In this document: positions 26,214-33,574 of the stretch, piece after piece
Layout of the letters: each line of letters opens with the position of its first letter
Numbering within the stretch: the first letter of the stretch is position 1
Assembly: GCF_001865065.1 (NCBI RefSeq)
Contig: NZ_MJGN01000034.1
Span: 169,389 to 233,388, forward strand
Length of the DNA: 64,000 nt
From: Curtobacterium sp. MCBA15_008
GTDB lineage: Bacteria; Actinomycetota; Actinomycetes; Actinomycetales; Microbacteriaceae
Reading direction: 5' to 3'
Notes under the pieces: model-generated
Database searches by the model: none
What the model was told of the DNA's origin: nothing
The model's input: the letters and a program-made list of their open reading frames with translations, nothing else
Program-made: the position numbers and the translations under genes

Positions 26214-26678
26214 TCACCGCTGGTCAGACCGTCGACGGACCTCGTCGGCACGCGCCCCGTCCACGTTGCGCACGAGCCGGCCGAGGAGATCGAGGGCTGC
26301 ACGGCTCTCGCCCTCGTCGAACTCCGCGAGGGTGACCTCGTCGAGACGTTCCCAGACACGCTCGAGCTCGCCCTGCACCGTGCGACCACGGTGACTCCGG
26401 CTGACCATCACCAGCCGCCGGTCGTGCGCTGCGGGCCCGCGGACCACCAGCCCGGAGCGCTCCATCCGGCCGATCATCTTCGCGATAGTCGGGCGCTCGA
26501 CGCCGAGCTCGCGACCAAGTTCCGCCTGGCTCCTCGGCTCGATCACTGCGAGCAGCGTGAGCACCGACTCCTGACCCGGTACGAGTCCGAGCGGTCTGAT
26601 CAGATCGGCCGCAAGGGCTCGGTGACGACGGGCCAGCAGGGCGATCAGCGTGCTGACGCTCGGATCGATGGATCGCAC
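26214..26678 (-). CDS. MarR-family regulator, divergent to NmrA gene
   Basis: 154 residues with winged HTH (SQAELGRELGVERPTIAKMIGRMERSGLVVR and the wing AAHDRRLVMVS). It is divergently transcribed from the NmrA/quinone reductase operon with 67 nt between the starts, so it is the likely regulator of that redox operon. No Cys is available for a thiol switch. The intergenic region has no clear palindrome, only ACGTT-like words (TAACGTTCTTGACG). Confidence 0.83.
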   Translation of the reverse strand: MRSIDPSVSTLIALLARRHRALAADLIRPLGLVPGQESVLTLLAVIEPRSQAELGRELGVERPTIAKMIGRMERSGLVVRGPAAHDRRLVMVSRSHRGRTVQGELERVWERLDEVTLAEFDEGESRAALDLLGRLVRNVDGARADEVRRRSDQR

Positions 26679-26745
26679 AGGTCCTCCCGGAATTTTCGTA
26701 AGCCGACTAACGTTCTTGACGCTACACGTTCAGAGGAGGACGACC

Positions 26746-27621
26746 ATGAACATCGACACAACGAAGCCGTTCGCAGTGTTCGGCGCGACCGGCAGCCAAG
26801 GGGGAGCGGTCATCGACGCGCTCCTGGACGAGGGCAGGAGCGTGCGAGCCCTGGTCCGCAATGCGACCTCGCAGCGTGCGCAGGCTCTGGCGGCCCGCGG
26901 CGTCGAGGTGCGGCCCGCGGACGCCACCGAGCCGGAGTCGGTCGTCGCCGCACTGCAGGACGTCGCCGGGTTCTTCTTCATGACGACCCCGGCCGGTCCT
27001 GACGGCGTCGAGGGTGAGACAGCTCAGGGAGTCGCCCTCGCCACTGCGGCGGTGGCCGCCGGAGTTCCGCACGTGGTCTTCAGCTCGGTCGGCGGCGCGG
27101 ATCGAGACTCCGGTGTGCCGCACTTCGAGTCGAAACGACGCGTGGAAGAGTACCTGCAGCGGCAGGACATCCCGACGACGTTCGTCCGCCCGGTGTTTTT
27201 CATGGAGAACTTCCTGTCACGTGGCATCTCCGTCGAGGCCGGGACCATCGTCGTGCGGAAGCCCTATCCTGACGGGATCCCCGTCCAGATGATCGCCGCG
27301 CGCGACATCGGCATAGTTGCGGCGCGCGCGCTCGTGGACGGTGGCCTCCCCGGTGGTGAACTCGAGATCGCGGGCGATGAGCTCACCGGGTCGCAGATCG
27401 CGCGGGCACTGCACGAGCGCACCGGCCTCCCCGCACGGTACGACGCCTTGCCGCTCGAAGCGGTCGGTGCCGAGAGCGACGCCGCGGCGATGTTCAGGTG
27501 GTTCTCGGAGCTGCCGGCGTACCAGGCCGACTTCGATCGGACGCGTGCGCTCGATCCTGACGTGCTCAGCTTCCGCGGGTGGCTCGACGCGATGGACTGG
27601 CAGCCGCCGCAGCCGCACTGA
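26746..27621 (+). CDS. NmrA/HSCARG-like NAD(P)-binding protein
   Basis: 291-residue atypical short-chain dehydrogenase fold with N-terminal FGATGSQGGAVIDALL, HVVFSSVGGADRDSGVPHFESK and TFVRPVFFMENFL. NmrA/HSCARG proteins bind NADPH, often as redox sensors rather than enzymes, and lack the SDR Tyr-Lys pair, as here. GAGGAGG precedes the ATG. It is followed 23 nt later by a quinone reductase gene in the same operon. Confidence 0.85.
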   Translation: MNIDTTKPFAVFGATGSQGGAVIDALLDEGRSVRALVRNATSQRAQALAARGVEVRPADATEPESVVAALQDVAGFFFMTTPAGPDGVEGETAQGVALATAAVAAGVPHVVFSSVGGADRDSGVPHFESKRRVEEYLQRQDIPTTFVRPVFFMENFLSRGISVEAGTIVVRKPYPDGIPVQMIAARDIGIVAARALVDGGLPGGELEIAGDELTGSQIARALHERTGLPARYDALPLEAVGAESDAAAMFRWFSELPAYQADFDRTRALDPDVLSFRGWLDAMDWQPPQPH

Positions 27622-27644
27622 TTGAGCCGGACAGAGGAGCAGCC

Positions 27645-28694
27645 ATGCGATCGATCGTCTACGCCCGACACGGCGCCAGCGGGGTCATGACCCTGGTCGA
27701 CCGTCCAGTGCCGGAACCGGGGCTCGGTGAAGTCCGCGTCCGCGTCGTCGTTTCCGGTGTGAACCCGACCGACTGGAGGGCACGGGCCGGCGGTCCCGGC
27801 GCGAAGTTGCCGTTCCCCGAAGTGACTCCGAACCAGGACGGGGCCGGGATCGTCGATGCGGTCGGTGCCGGCGTCGAGGGCCTCGTCGTCGGCGACCGGG
27901 TCTGGCTCTACATGTCCACGGCCAACCGGCCCACCGGTACCGCCCAGGAGTACACGGTGGTGCCCGCGACGCGAGCCGTCCGGCTTCCCGCGGCTGCTTC
28001 CTTCGACCTCGGCGCTTCCCTCGGCGTCCCGGCAATGACGGCCCACCGTGCGCTGACGACGCACGAACGAGGCCCGGATCGTCTCGGCCCGGGTGTACTG
28101 GCTGGGATGACCGTCCTGGTCGCCGGAGGTGCCGGCGCGGTCGGGCACGCGGCCATCCAGCTCGCTCGATGGGCAGGAGCGACGGTGATCGCCACAGTCA
28201 GCTCAGCTGAGAAGGCGGCACTCGCCATCGCAGCCGGTGCTCACCACGCCGTCGACTACCGCGCCGACGATGCAGTGGAGCAGGTTCGCAGGGTCGCTCC
28301 CGACGGTGTCGACATCGTGGTCGAGGTGTCGATCGCACAGAACTCAACGCTCCTCGAGCGGGTTCTCAAAAACCACGGCGTGGTGTCGATTTACGCGACA
28401 AACGGCGGCGACGAGGCGGTCCTGTCCATCCGAGCAAATACGAGTCTCAATGCTCGCTACCAGTTCGTGCTGCTCTACACGCTCAACGCTGGGGTGCTCG
28501 ATTCGGCCGCGTCGGACCTCACTGCCGCATTGCGGGACGAAGCGCTGACGATCGGCGCGGGCGCTGGACTCCCCATCACGCGCTTCCCGCTCGAGCTGAC
28601 AGCGGCAGCGCACGACGCGGTGGAGGCAGCCACCGTGGGCAAGGTCCTGATCGACGTATCGCTGCTGCCGCCCGCTGTCGAGGCCGGGACCTAA
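27645..28694 (+). CDS. NADPH:quinone reductase, zinc-independent MDR family
   Basis: 349 residues. GroES-like N-terminal domain (VSGVNPTDWRARAGG, PNQDGAGIVDAVGAGV, GDRVWLY), then a Rossmann domain with VLVAGGAGAVGHAAIQLARWAGA. The structural and catalytic zinc Cys are absent, which fits quinone/zeta-crystallin reductases. It shares an operon with the NmrA-like sensor and is presumably controlled by the divergent MarR. The ribosome binding site GAGGAGC lies 7 nt before the ATG. Confidence 0.87.
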   Translation: MRSIVYARHGASGVMTLVDRPVPEPGLGEVRVRVVVSGVNPTDWRARAGGPGAKLPFPEVTPNQDGAGIVDAVGAGVEGLVVGDRVWLYMSTANRPTGTAQEYTVVPATRAVRLPAAASFDLGASLGVPAMTAHRALTTHERGPDRLGPGVLAGMTVLVAGGAGAVGHAAIQLARWAGATVIATVSSAEKAALAIAAGAHHAVDYRADDAVEQVRRVAPDGVDIVVEVSIAQNSTLLERVLKNHGVVSIYATNGGDEAVLSIRANTSLNARYQFVLLYTLNAGVLDSAASDLTAALRDEALTIGAGAGLPITRFPLELTAAAHDAVEAATVGKVLIDVSLLPPAVEAGT

Positions 28695-28934
28695 CGATCG
28701 CCGATCGCCGATCGTCTAACGAAACCGCCTCCGAAACGGCGACAAGATGTTCGGTCCAACCGATTGACGCGCGCGCCGTTGCCGGCAGTCGTGAGCGGAT
28801 TCGGCGACAAGTAGTGAGTCCACCCACAACACCGCGTCGTACGCCCGTCACCGACCCGGTGGCGGGCGTTCTCGCGTCCTGCCTCCGTGCGCGCCCCGTC
28901 AGTTGGTCCAACTACGCTTTTGGTGGAGGACCAC

Positions 28935-28997
28935 ATGACGACATCGATCGACCCGGCCGCCGGGACTGCTGCAGGTTTGGTTGACTCGTTCGATTAG
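28935..28997 (+). pseudogene. Short open frame truncated by the IS element (possible gene remnant)
   Basis: TGGAGGA at 28924-28930 and an ATG at 28935 start a frame (MTTSIDPAAGTAAG) that runs into the left end of the IS at 28967 and stops inside it. Good ribosome binding site and codon choice suggest the first dozen codons of a gene whose remainder was lost. No continuation is visible beyond the right end of the IS. The rest of 28695-28934 shows no gene. Confidence 0.4.
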
Positions 28998-29863
28998 GCC
29001 ATGAGTGCGACCTGTGGGTTGATGATCGTCTCGTACTCGATCGGGGTCAACTTCCCCAGACCACGTTGCCGCCGTTTCCGGTGGTAGGTCGTTTCGATCC
29101 AGGTGATGATCGCGAGCCGGAGCTCTTCCCGGGTCGCCCAGCGTCTCCGGTTGAGGACGTTCTTCTGCAGGAGCGCGAAGAACGATTCCATCGCCGCGTT
29201 GTCCGCGCACGCGCCGACCCGCCCCATCGATCCGAGCAGCCCGGCGTCCGATAGCGCCCGGACGAACTTCTTCGAACGAAACTGGCTGCCCCGATCCGAA
29301 TGGACGACCGTCCCTGACGGGCTCCGGCGGGAGATCGCCATCTGCAGAGCCGCGACGGCAAGCGAGGACCGCATCCGGTCACTGATCGAATAGCCGACGA
29401 TGCGCCGCGAGCACGCGTCCTTGATCGCGCAGAGGTAGAGCTTGCCCTCACCGGTCGGGTGCTCAATGATGTCCGTCAGCCAGAGCTTGTCGAGATCTGG
29501 TGCCGTGAACGCACGCCGGACCCGGTCGTCGTGCACCGGCGGCCCGGCCTTGCGATTCAGGCCGCGCTTCTTCGCATGCAACGACCAGAGCCGCTGTTGC
29601 GAGCACAGCCGCCACACCCGCCGTTCCGATGCTCGGTGGCCGGCAGCATGAAGGTCATCGGCGATGAACCGGTATCCGAACGTCGGATCGACGCGGTGCG
29701 CATCGATCGCTGCGTTGGTCAGGTGCGCGTCCGCCCAGTCGCGATCGGTCACCGGATCGGCACGCCACCGATAGAAGGCCTGCTTCGAAAAACCCAACAC
29801 CCGGCAGGCCACCGCGACCGGGATCCGATCGTCGGCGAGTTCGAGGACCAGCGGGTAGATCAT
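28994..29863 (-). CDS. IS3-family transposase OrfB (DDE integrase domain)
   Basis: 289 residues. N-terminal HTH_21-like region (RVLGFSKQAFYRWR, GYRFIADDLHAAGHRASERRVWRL), then the rve catalytic core with Asp in WLTDIIEH, Asp in VVHSDRGSQFRS and Glu in NAAMESFFALLQKNVL: an intact DDE triad. The ATG overlaps the orfA stop (ATGA), next to a run of four A. It therefore looks functional. Confidence 0.92.
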   Translation of the reverse strand: MIYPLVLELADDRIPVAVACRVLGFSKQAFYRWRADPVTDRDWADAHLTNAAIDAHRVDPTFGYRFIADDLHAAGHRASERRVWRLCSQQRLWSLHAKKRGLNRKAGPPVHDDRVRRAFTAPDLDKLWLTDIIEHPTGEGKLYLCAIKDACSRRIVGYSISDRMRSSLAVAALQMAISRRSPSGTVVHSDRGSQFRSKKFVRALSDAGLLGSMGRVGACADNAAMESFFALLQKNVLNRRRWATREELRLAIITWIETTYHRKRRQRGLGKLTPIEYETIINPQVALMA

Positions 29864-30156
29864 TTTGGGAGTTGCGACTGAGCGAAGTACGCCGCCGCCC
29901 GGCGGAGGATCTCGTTCTCCTGCTCAAGCAGCCGGATCCGCTTTTGGGCGTCCCGCAGCTCCGCCTGCTCCACCGCTTTCGCCGACGGCACCGCTGCAAC
30001 ACTGATGCCGTCATCGCGGTCCGCGAGCCGCAACCAGCGGGCCAGGCAGGACTCGGACACACCAAAGTCCTTCGCGACCTGCCGCACCGACGTCTCGCCC
30101 TTCCGGGCGACCGCGATCACATCACGGCGGAACTCTTCCGGATACGCCTTCACCAT
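29860..30156 (-). CDS. IS3-family transposase OrfA
   Basis: 98 residues. N-terminal helix-turn-helix of the HTH_8 type (YPEEFRRDVIAVARKGETSV, QVAKDFGVSESCLARWL) and a C-terminal leucine-zipper-like segment (AELRDAQKRIRLLEQENEIL). It binds the IS ends together with OrfB. The ATG at 30156 (MVKAYPEEF) is the family start; an upstream in-frame ATG at 30183 adds nine unrelated residues. Confidence 0.9.
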   Translation of the reverse strand: MVKAYPEEFRRDVIAVARKGETSVRQVAKDFGVSESCLARWLRLADRDDGISVAAVPSAKAVEQAELRDAQKRIRLLEQENEILRRAAAYFAQSQLPK

Positions 30157-30224
30157 GGCGCACATCCTTCCAGCAGGAGCCAACGCCCCTACCTGTCAGG
30201 AGTCAACCAAACCTGCAGCATTCC

Positions 30225-30398
30225 CTAGTCCTCGTCCATGCCGCTAGAGAGCCAGATGTCCTCCGCGTCCCAGGGACTGAGCTCTTCACTCAACGGTGTG
30301 TCATCACCGACCAGATGATCGGTGCCGATCATGCACCGGCACTGTTCGGACGTGTCGTCAGTCTCGTTCACCTTCTGATGGGCTGGTCCCGTTGGCAT
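30225..30398 (-). CDS. Small acidic protein, 57 aa, hypothetical
   Basis: An unrecognised short gene. It has a very strong AGGAGGAAG ribosome binding site (complement of 30402-30410) before its ATG. The product is rich in Asp/Glu and has one CRC pair (EQCRCMIGTDHLVGDD) and a C-terminal acidic stretch (PWDAEDIWLSSGMDED). Its stop lies only four bases outside the right end of the IS, so the native C-terminus may be altered. It has no signal or membrane segment. A metal-binding or peptide function cannot be decided. Confidence 0.5.
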   Translation of the reverse strand: MPTGPAHQKVNETDDTSEQCRCMIGTDHLVGDDTPLSEELSPWDAEDIWLSSGMDED

Positions 30399-30490
30399 CG
30401 ATCTTCCTCCTTTCGTTCACCGCAGCAAAATGAAGACTAGCCGCATCGGAGATCGGCCCCCGCGTCGCTTCAGGCGCCTCAACCGACGAT

Positions 30491-30682
30491 CTAACCTTCG
30501 GGCGGGAAAAGCTTCTCAAGGGAGAACTCGTCAGAGATGCGGTCGTACCGATCCGGGTCCTGATTCTGGATGATGTCAAGCAAGCCCTGTTGACCTTCTT
30601 CGTCGTACTCCCCTTCTTCGACTTCGAGGTTGTCGCGGAACGTCTGCTCGACTTCGTCGAGGAACGGGTCGTTTTTCTCCAT
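30491..30682 (-). CDS. Small acidic protein, 63 aa, hypothetical
   Basis: No family recognised. Highly acidic helical protein (DPFLDEVEQTFRDNLEVEEG, YDEEGQQGLLDIIQNQDPD). It lies in tandem with the 57-residue gene on the minus strand, about 90 nt upstream of it, and divergent from the NYN-domain gene 103 nt away. An anti-RNase or DNA-mimic role would fit the charge, but that is only inference from composition. Confidence 0.5.
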   Translation of the reverse strand: MEKNDPFLDEVEQTFRDNLEVEEGEYDEEGQQGLLDIIQNQDPDRYDRISDEFSLEKLFPPEG

Positions 30683-30785
30683 AGCCGGAGGTTAGCGGGG
30701 CTAGCGTCTGGGCGGCATCGCTTGTTGGTGACTTCTTGGGCGTTACACCGCGTCGGGCTCTTTCGACTGGTCGAGTCGCCAGACT

Positions 30786-31499
30786 GTGACCAGTGACCTG
30801 CTCGCAGTTCTCGTCGATGCTGACAACGTTCCCCCGTCGCGGATCGGAGCTGTCCTCGCGGAGGTCGCCCGCTTCGGCACGGCTTCCGTGAAGCGGGTCT
30901 ACGGCCACTGGACGACGACGCAGCTCAGCAGCTGGAAAGCCGCGGCGAGCGAGCACGTCATCCAGCCCATGCAGCAGTTCGCGCACACGAAAGTCAAGAA
31001 CTCCACGGACAGCGCGCTCATCATCGACGCGATGGACCTGCTCTACACAGGGCGGTTCCAAGGGTTCTGCATCGTCTCATCCGACAGCGACTTCACCCGG
31101 CTTGCTTCCCGTATCCGCGAGCAGGGGATCACGGTGTACGGCTTCGGAGAACGCAAGACGCCACCATCGTTCCGAAACGCGTGCGACCAGTTCACCTACC
31201 TGGATGTCCTCGGAAGCACGGACGGCGAGCCCGCTCTCACCGAGGCGCCTTCGGCGCACGGTGGACTCTCGCTTCGCGATGACTCGCGTCTCATCGACGG
31301 GCTGCGGAACAGCGTGAACACGGCATCGTCTGAGGACGGCTGGGCGAACCTCGCGACGGTCGGGCAACTGCCGCGGAAGTGGCAGCCGGACTTCGACTCC
31401 CGCAACTGGGGCTACCCGAAACTGTCAGGCCTGGTCCGCGCAACTGGCCAGTTCACGGTCGAGGGACAGAGGGTTCGTGTGGAAACCGACTCTCGATAG
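30786..31499 (+). CDS. NYN-domain ribonuclease-like protein with OST-HTH/LOTUS-like C-terminus
   Basis: 237 residues. The N-terminal NYN (LabA/DUF88, PIN-like) domain shows the acidic cluster: VLVDADN (Asp11, Asp13), NSTDSALIIDAMDLL and SSDSDFTRLASRI. The last 80 residues (LIDGLRNSVNTASSEDGWANLATVGQL, FDSRNWGYPKLSGLVRATGQF) match the OST-HTH/LOTUS fold that binds RNA. Members of this combination are predicted RNA-processing nucleases. It starts at a GTG. Divergent from the small acidic genes. Confidence 0.8.
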   Translation: MTSDLLAVLVDADNVPPSRIGAVLAEVARFGTASVKRVYGHWTTTQLSSWKAAASEHVIQPMQQFAHTKVKNSTDSALIIDAMDLLYTGRFQGFCIVSSDSDFTRLASRIREQGITVYGFGERKTPPSFRNACDQFTYLDVLGSTDGEPALTEAPSAHGGLSLRDDSRLIDGLRNSVNTASSEDGWANLATVGQLPRKWQPDFDSRNWGYPKLSGLVRATGQFTVEGQRVRVETDSR

Positions 31500-31514
31500 C
31501 AGATGCCTCAGCGA

Positions 31515-31542
31515 GATGGGCGGCCGCCGAAGGCGGCCCATC
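31515..31542 (+). terminator. Hairpin after the NYN gene
   Basis: GGCCGCC (31522-31528), GAA loop, GGCGGCC (31532-31538), extended by GATG/CATC outside a 3-nt bulge; it begins 16 nt after the stop. The following 200 bp to the lipoprotein gene contain no gene. Confidence 0.55.
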
Positions 31543-31743
31543 GTCCTGGTGCCGCTTCAGAGAAGCTGAAGACGCGCGGGTCTACTCGGACGACGCCCGA
31601 GGTTCTGAAGAAGGAGGGCACCGGGCCCGCAGCGTGAGGCTGTCCTATAGGTAGACGTGGACGCCGGAGAACTAGCACCAGCACGGCGAGGGCCGCCCCG
31701 AGGTGCGCGACGGCGACCGTGGAGCGGTGAGAGGCGGCACGTC

Positions 31744-32592
31744 CTACGTCAAGGTGTTGTCGTAGGTGTACTGCTCGCCGGCAATCCGCCACGCTTCGCC
31801 CACCTGGTGGAGTGCCCATTGGAAGGTCGCCGTGCCGTGGACGGGTAGCTCGTCCTTCGACAGAATGTCGGGCAGCGTGCTGTTCACCTGGTCCTTCGAG
31901 TAGCCCTTCGCCTCGTAGGCGGCGTACACGTCGGTGGACTTCGCCCGGTAGGCCACGTCGTAGGCGCCGTCAAAGAGCAGGTATGCCTCTCCGCCCTGAG
32001 TGAGGCCGCGAACCTGATTCAGCTTCACCGTCACGTTCTTGGCTCGTGGTTTACCGTCGCGGGCGTAGGTCACGGACACCGCGTCAGTCGGCTTCTGCGT
32101 GTTGAGGAACGCGAGCTCGTCCGGGGAGGCATTCGCGATTGCCAACACGTCCCCTTCGAGGATGTTCTTGTGCGCAGCGATCCAGTCCCGTTTTCCGTCG
32201 TGATCGTCGAGGATGGTGCTGTCGATAGCTTCGGAAACGATGAACTCCGACACCCACTTCTGTCCGTCGAGGATGTCTGCATCAGAGAAGCCGCTCTGCT
32301 TCGCCGTGCCGTCGTTGTCAGAGGGGATGGTTTTCGCGAATGCCGCGTCCGGGTTGAGGGCCATCTTCTGATAGGAGCCGCGGCTGTCGGTGATGATGAC
32401 GGGCTTGCCGTCCTTAACCGCTCCGATGGCGTCACCGATGGTGACCGCCGGGGTCTTCTCCGCTGGCTTCGCGGTCTCTGTCGCGGTTGCCGATGCGGCG
32501 GGCTTGCCGCTGTCGGCAGTGGAGCAGCCGGCGAGGGCGACCATCAGGGCTAGCGGCGCAGCGACGGCGAGGATTCGGGCAGAGCGGTGCAA
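31744..32592 (-). CDS. Secreted lipoprotein of unknown function
   Basis: 282 residues with a lipoprotein signal ending LAGC (Cys23), a Ser/Thr/Ala/Lys linker, and a soluble domain without a recognised family (ITDSRGSYQKMALNPD, ILDGQKWVSEFIVSEAIDS, YAAYEAKGYSKDQVNSTLPD, a C-terminal EAWRIAGEQYTYDN). The C-terminal part resembles the all-beta folds that close many actinobacterial lipoproteins. It appears monocistronic. Confidence 0.72.
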   Translation of the reverse strand: MHRSARILAVAAPLALMVALAGCSTADSGKPAASATATETAKPAEKTPAVTIGDAIGAVKDGKPVIITDSRGSYQKMALNPDAAFAKTIPSDNDGTAKQSGFSDADILDGQKWVSEFIVSEAIDSTILDDHDGKRDWIAAHKNILEGDVLAIANASPDELAFLNTQKPTDAVSVTYARDGKPRAKNVTVKLNQVRGLTQGGEAYLLFDGAYDVAYRAKSTDVYAAYEAKGYSKDQVNSTLPDILSKDELPVHGTATFQWALHQVGEAWRIAGEQYTYDNTLT

Positions 32593-33010
32593 GTAATTCC
32601 CCCAGGGAGGTCGTTGGAGCGTGACGACGGCTCGACTTCACCGTACCGGTATGCGCGGGACGGCTCGTGCCCCGTCTTGGTGGGGCACGAACCCGCCGTC
32701 ACTCGGCGTCTAAGACGGCGCGGATAAAGCCTCCGCCGCCGTTCCACCGCTTCCCGCTGATGTGCGCAGTCGGAGTGCCGAACCCGCCAGCCGCCGGGTG
32801 CACCAACGCCTCGTCGTTGACCGCCTTCGCTGTCTACTTCGATGCCGAGCCACTGAACGACTCGTCCCGCACGCACGCACGAGTCGAGCCGGACGCCGGT
32901 GCCGCCGCGCGGTGGACGAGTTCGAAGATGCCGCTCATCGAAGACAACCCTGCCCTCGGCTTTGACCGGTAGGGGATCGGCTGTCGAGACAGTCTCGCTC
33001 GCTTCGATGG
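32593..33010. other. 418-bp stretch without a confident gene
   Basis: On the minus strand one frame reads for about 85 codons between 32960 and 32699 with a single in-frame stop at 32834-32836 (ending NGGGGFIRAVLDAE), which could be a decayed gene. On the plus strand a 101-codon frame (32667-32972) overlaps it. Neither is recognisable or has a convincing ribosome binding site. Confidence 0.45.
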
Positions 33011-33454
33011 TCAGCTACTGGCGATCACTCCTCCGTCGAGCACGCAGATCAGCATCCCGAACGGGCAGGCGAAGAGGGCGGGGAGCAGACCAACCCCGCC
33101 GATGACGAGCGCCACCCAGCCAACTCGTCGACCGGCGACCCAGCCTCGAACCACGCCGCGGTACCCGAGCGCGATCACGGCGAGGGCGATGGGGAGCGCG
33201 GCGACGCCGACGAGCCCGACCATGAACTCCGCCCGAGCAACCAGGACCGGAGGGTCGTCGAACGGGTGCCGTGTTGCGCCTGCGCTGGCGAGGTCCGCCG
33301 CCGTGACACGGTTCGCGACCGAGAGCACGAGCGCCAGCAGCGCCGAGTAGAGCGCTACGAGTACGAGGGCCACCCACCCGGCAGACGCTCGCCCCGACCC
33401 ATCATGGCTGCGCACCTCCATCGGATCGCGTTGCTGCCAGAACCGGTCTGTCAC
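33011..33454 (-). CDS. Small membrane protein, hypothetical
   Basis: 147 residues with three hydrophobic helices (about 25-46, 78-98 and 113-138) after a charged N-terminus (TDRFWQQRDPMEVRSHDG). Two Cys lie in the last helix (FACPFGMLICVLDGG). No family recognised and no partner gene. The gap to the fructan locus is 120 nt and contains that operon's terminator. Confidence 0.6.
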   Translation of the reverse strand: MTDRFWQQRDPMEVRSHDGSGRASAGWVALVLVALYSALLALVLSVANRVTAADLASAGATRHPFDDPPVLVARAEFMVGLVGVAALPIALAVIALGYRGVVRGWVAGRRVGWVALVIGGVGLLPALFACPFGMLICVLDGGVIASS

Positions 33455-33540
33455 GTGCCGAGACTACGGGTCGAAGCGGTGTACGAGTGGGGTGTCCGGT
33501 GACCGATCGTCTGGCGGGCAGCGAAGAAGCAGCCGCAGGC

Positions 33541-33563
33541 CGGAAGGCAGCTGCTGCCTTCCG
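33541..33563 (-). terminator. Terminator of the fructan-Tat operon
   Basis: CGGAAGGCAG (33541-33550) and CTGCCTTCCG (33554-33563) form a 10-bp stem with a 3-nt loop. On the minus strand it begins 11 nt after the stop of the last gene of the nine-gene operon. Confidence 0.75.
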
Positions 33564-33574
33564 CCCTGCGCGCG

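Larger units (their letters stand above)
28967..30220 (-). mobile_element. Complete IS3-family insertion sequence, 1254 bp
   Basis: Ends are inverted repeats of 21 bp, CAGGTTTGGTTGACTC being the inner part of the left end (28967-28987) and its exact complement running 30200-30220. They enclose orfA and orfB on the minus strand. The outer ends start with TG and end with CA as in IS3 elements. The bases flanking the two ends (GGGAC left, TTCCC right) show no 3-5-bp target duplication, so a deletion or recombination next to the element is likely. Confidence 0.88.

Noticed and set aside
29855..29870. Programmed -1 frameshift between orfA and orfB of the IS
   Set aside because: An AAAA run is present, but orfB has its own ATG overlapping the orfA stop, so simple translational coupling explains the layout.
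32667..32972. Plus-strand 101-codon gene
   Set aside because: No ribosome binding site, Pro/Arg/Ala-rich product, and it overlaps a minus-strand frame that reads somewhat better although interrupted by a stop.
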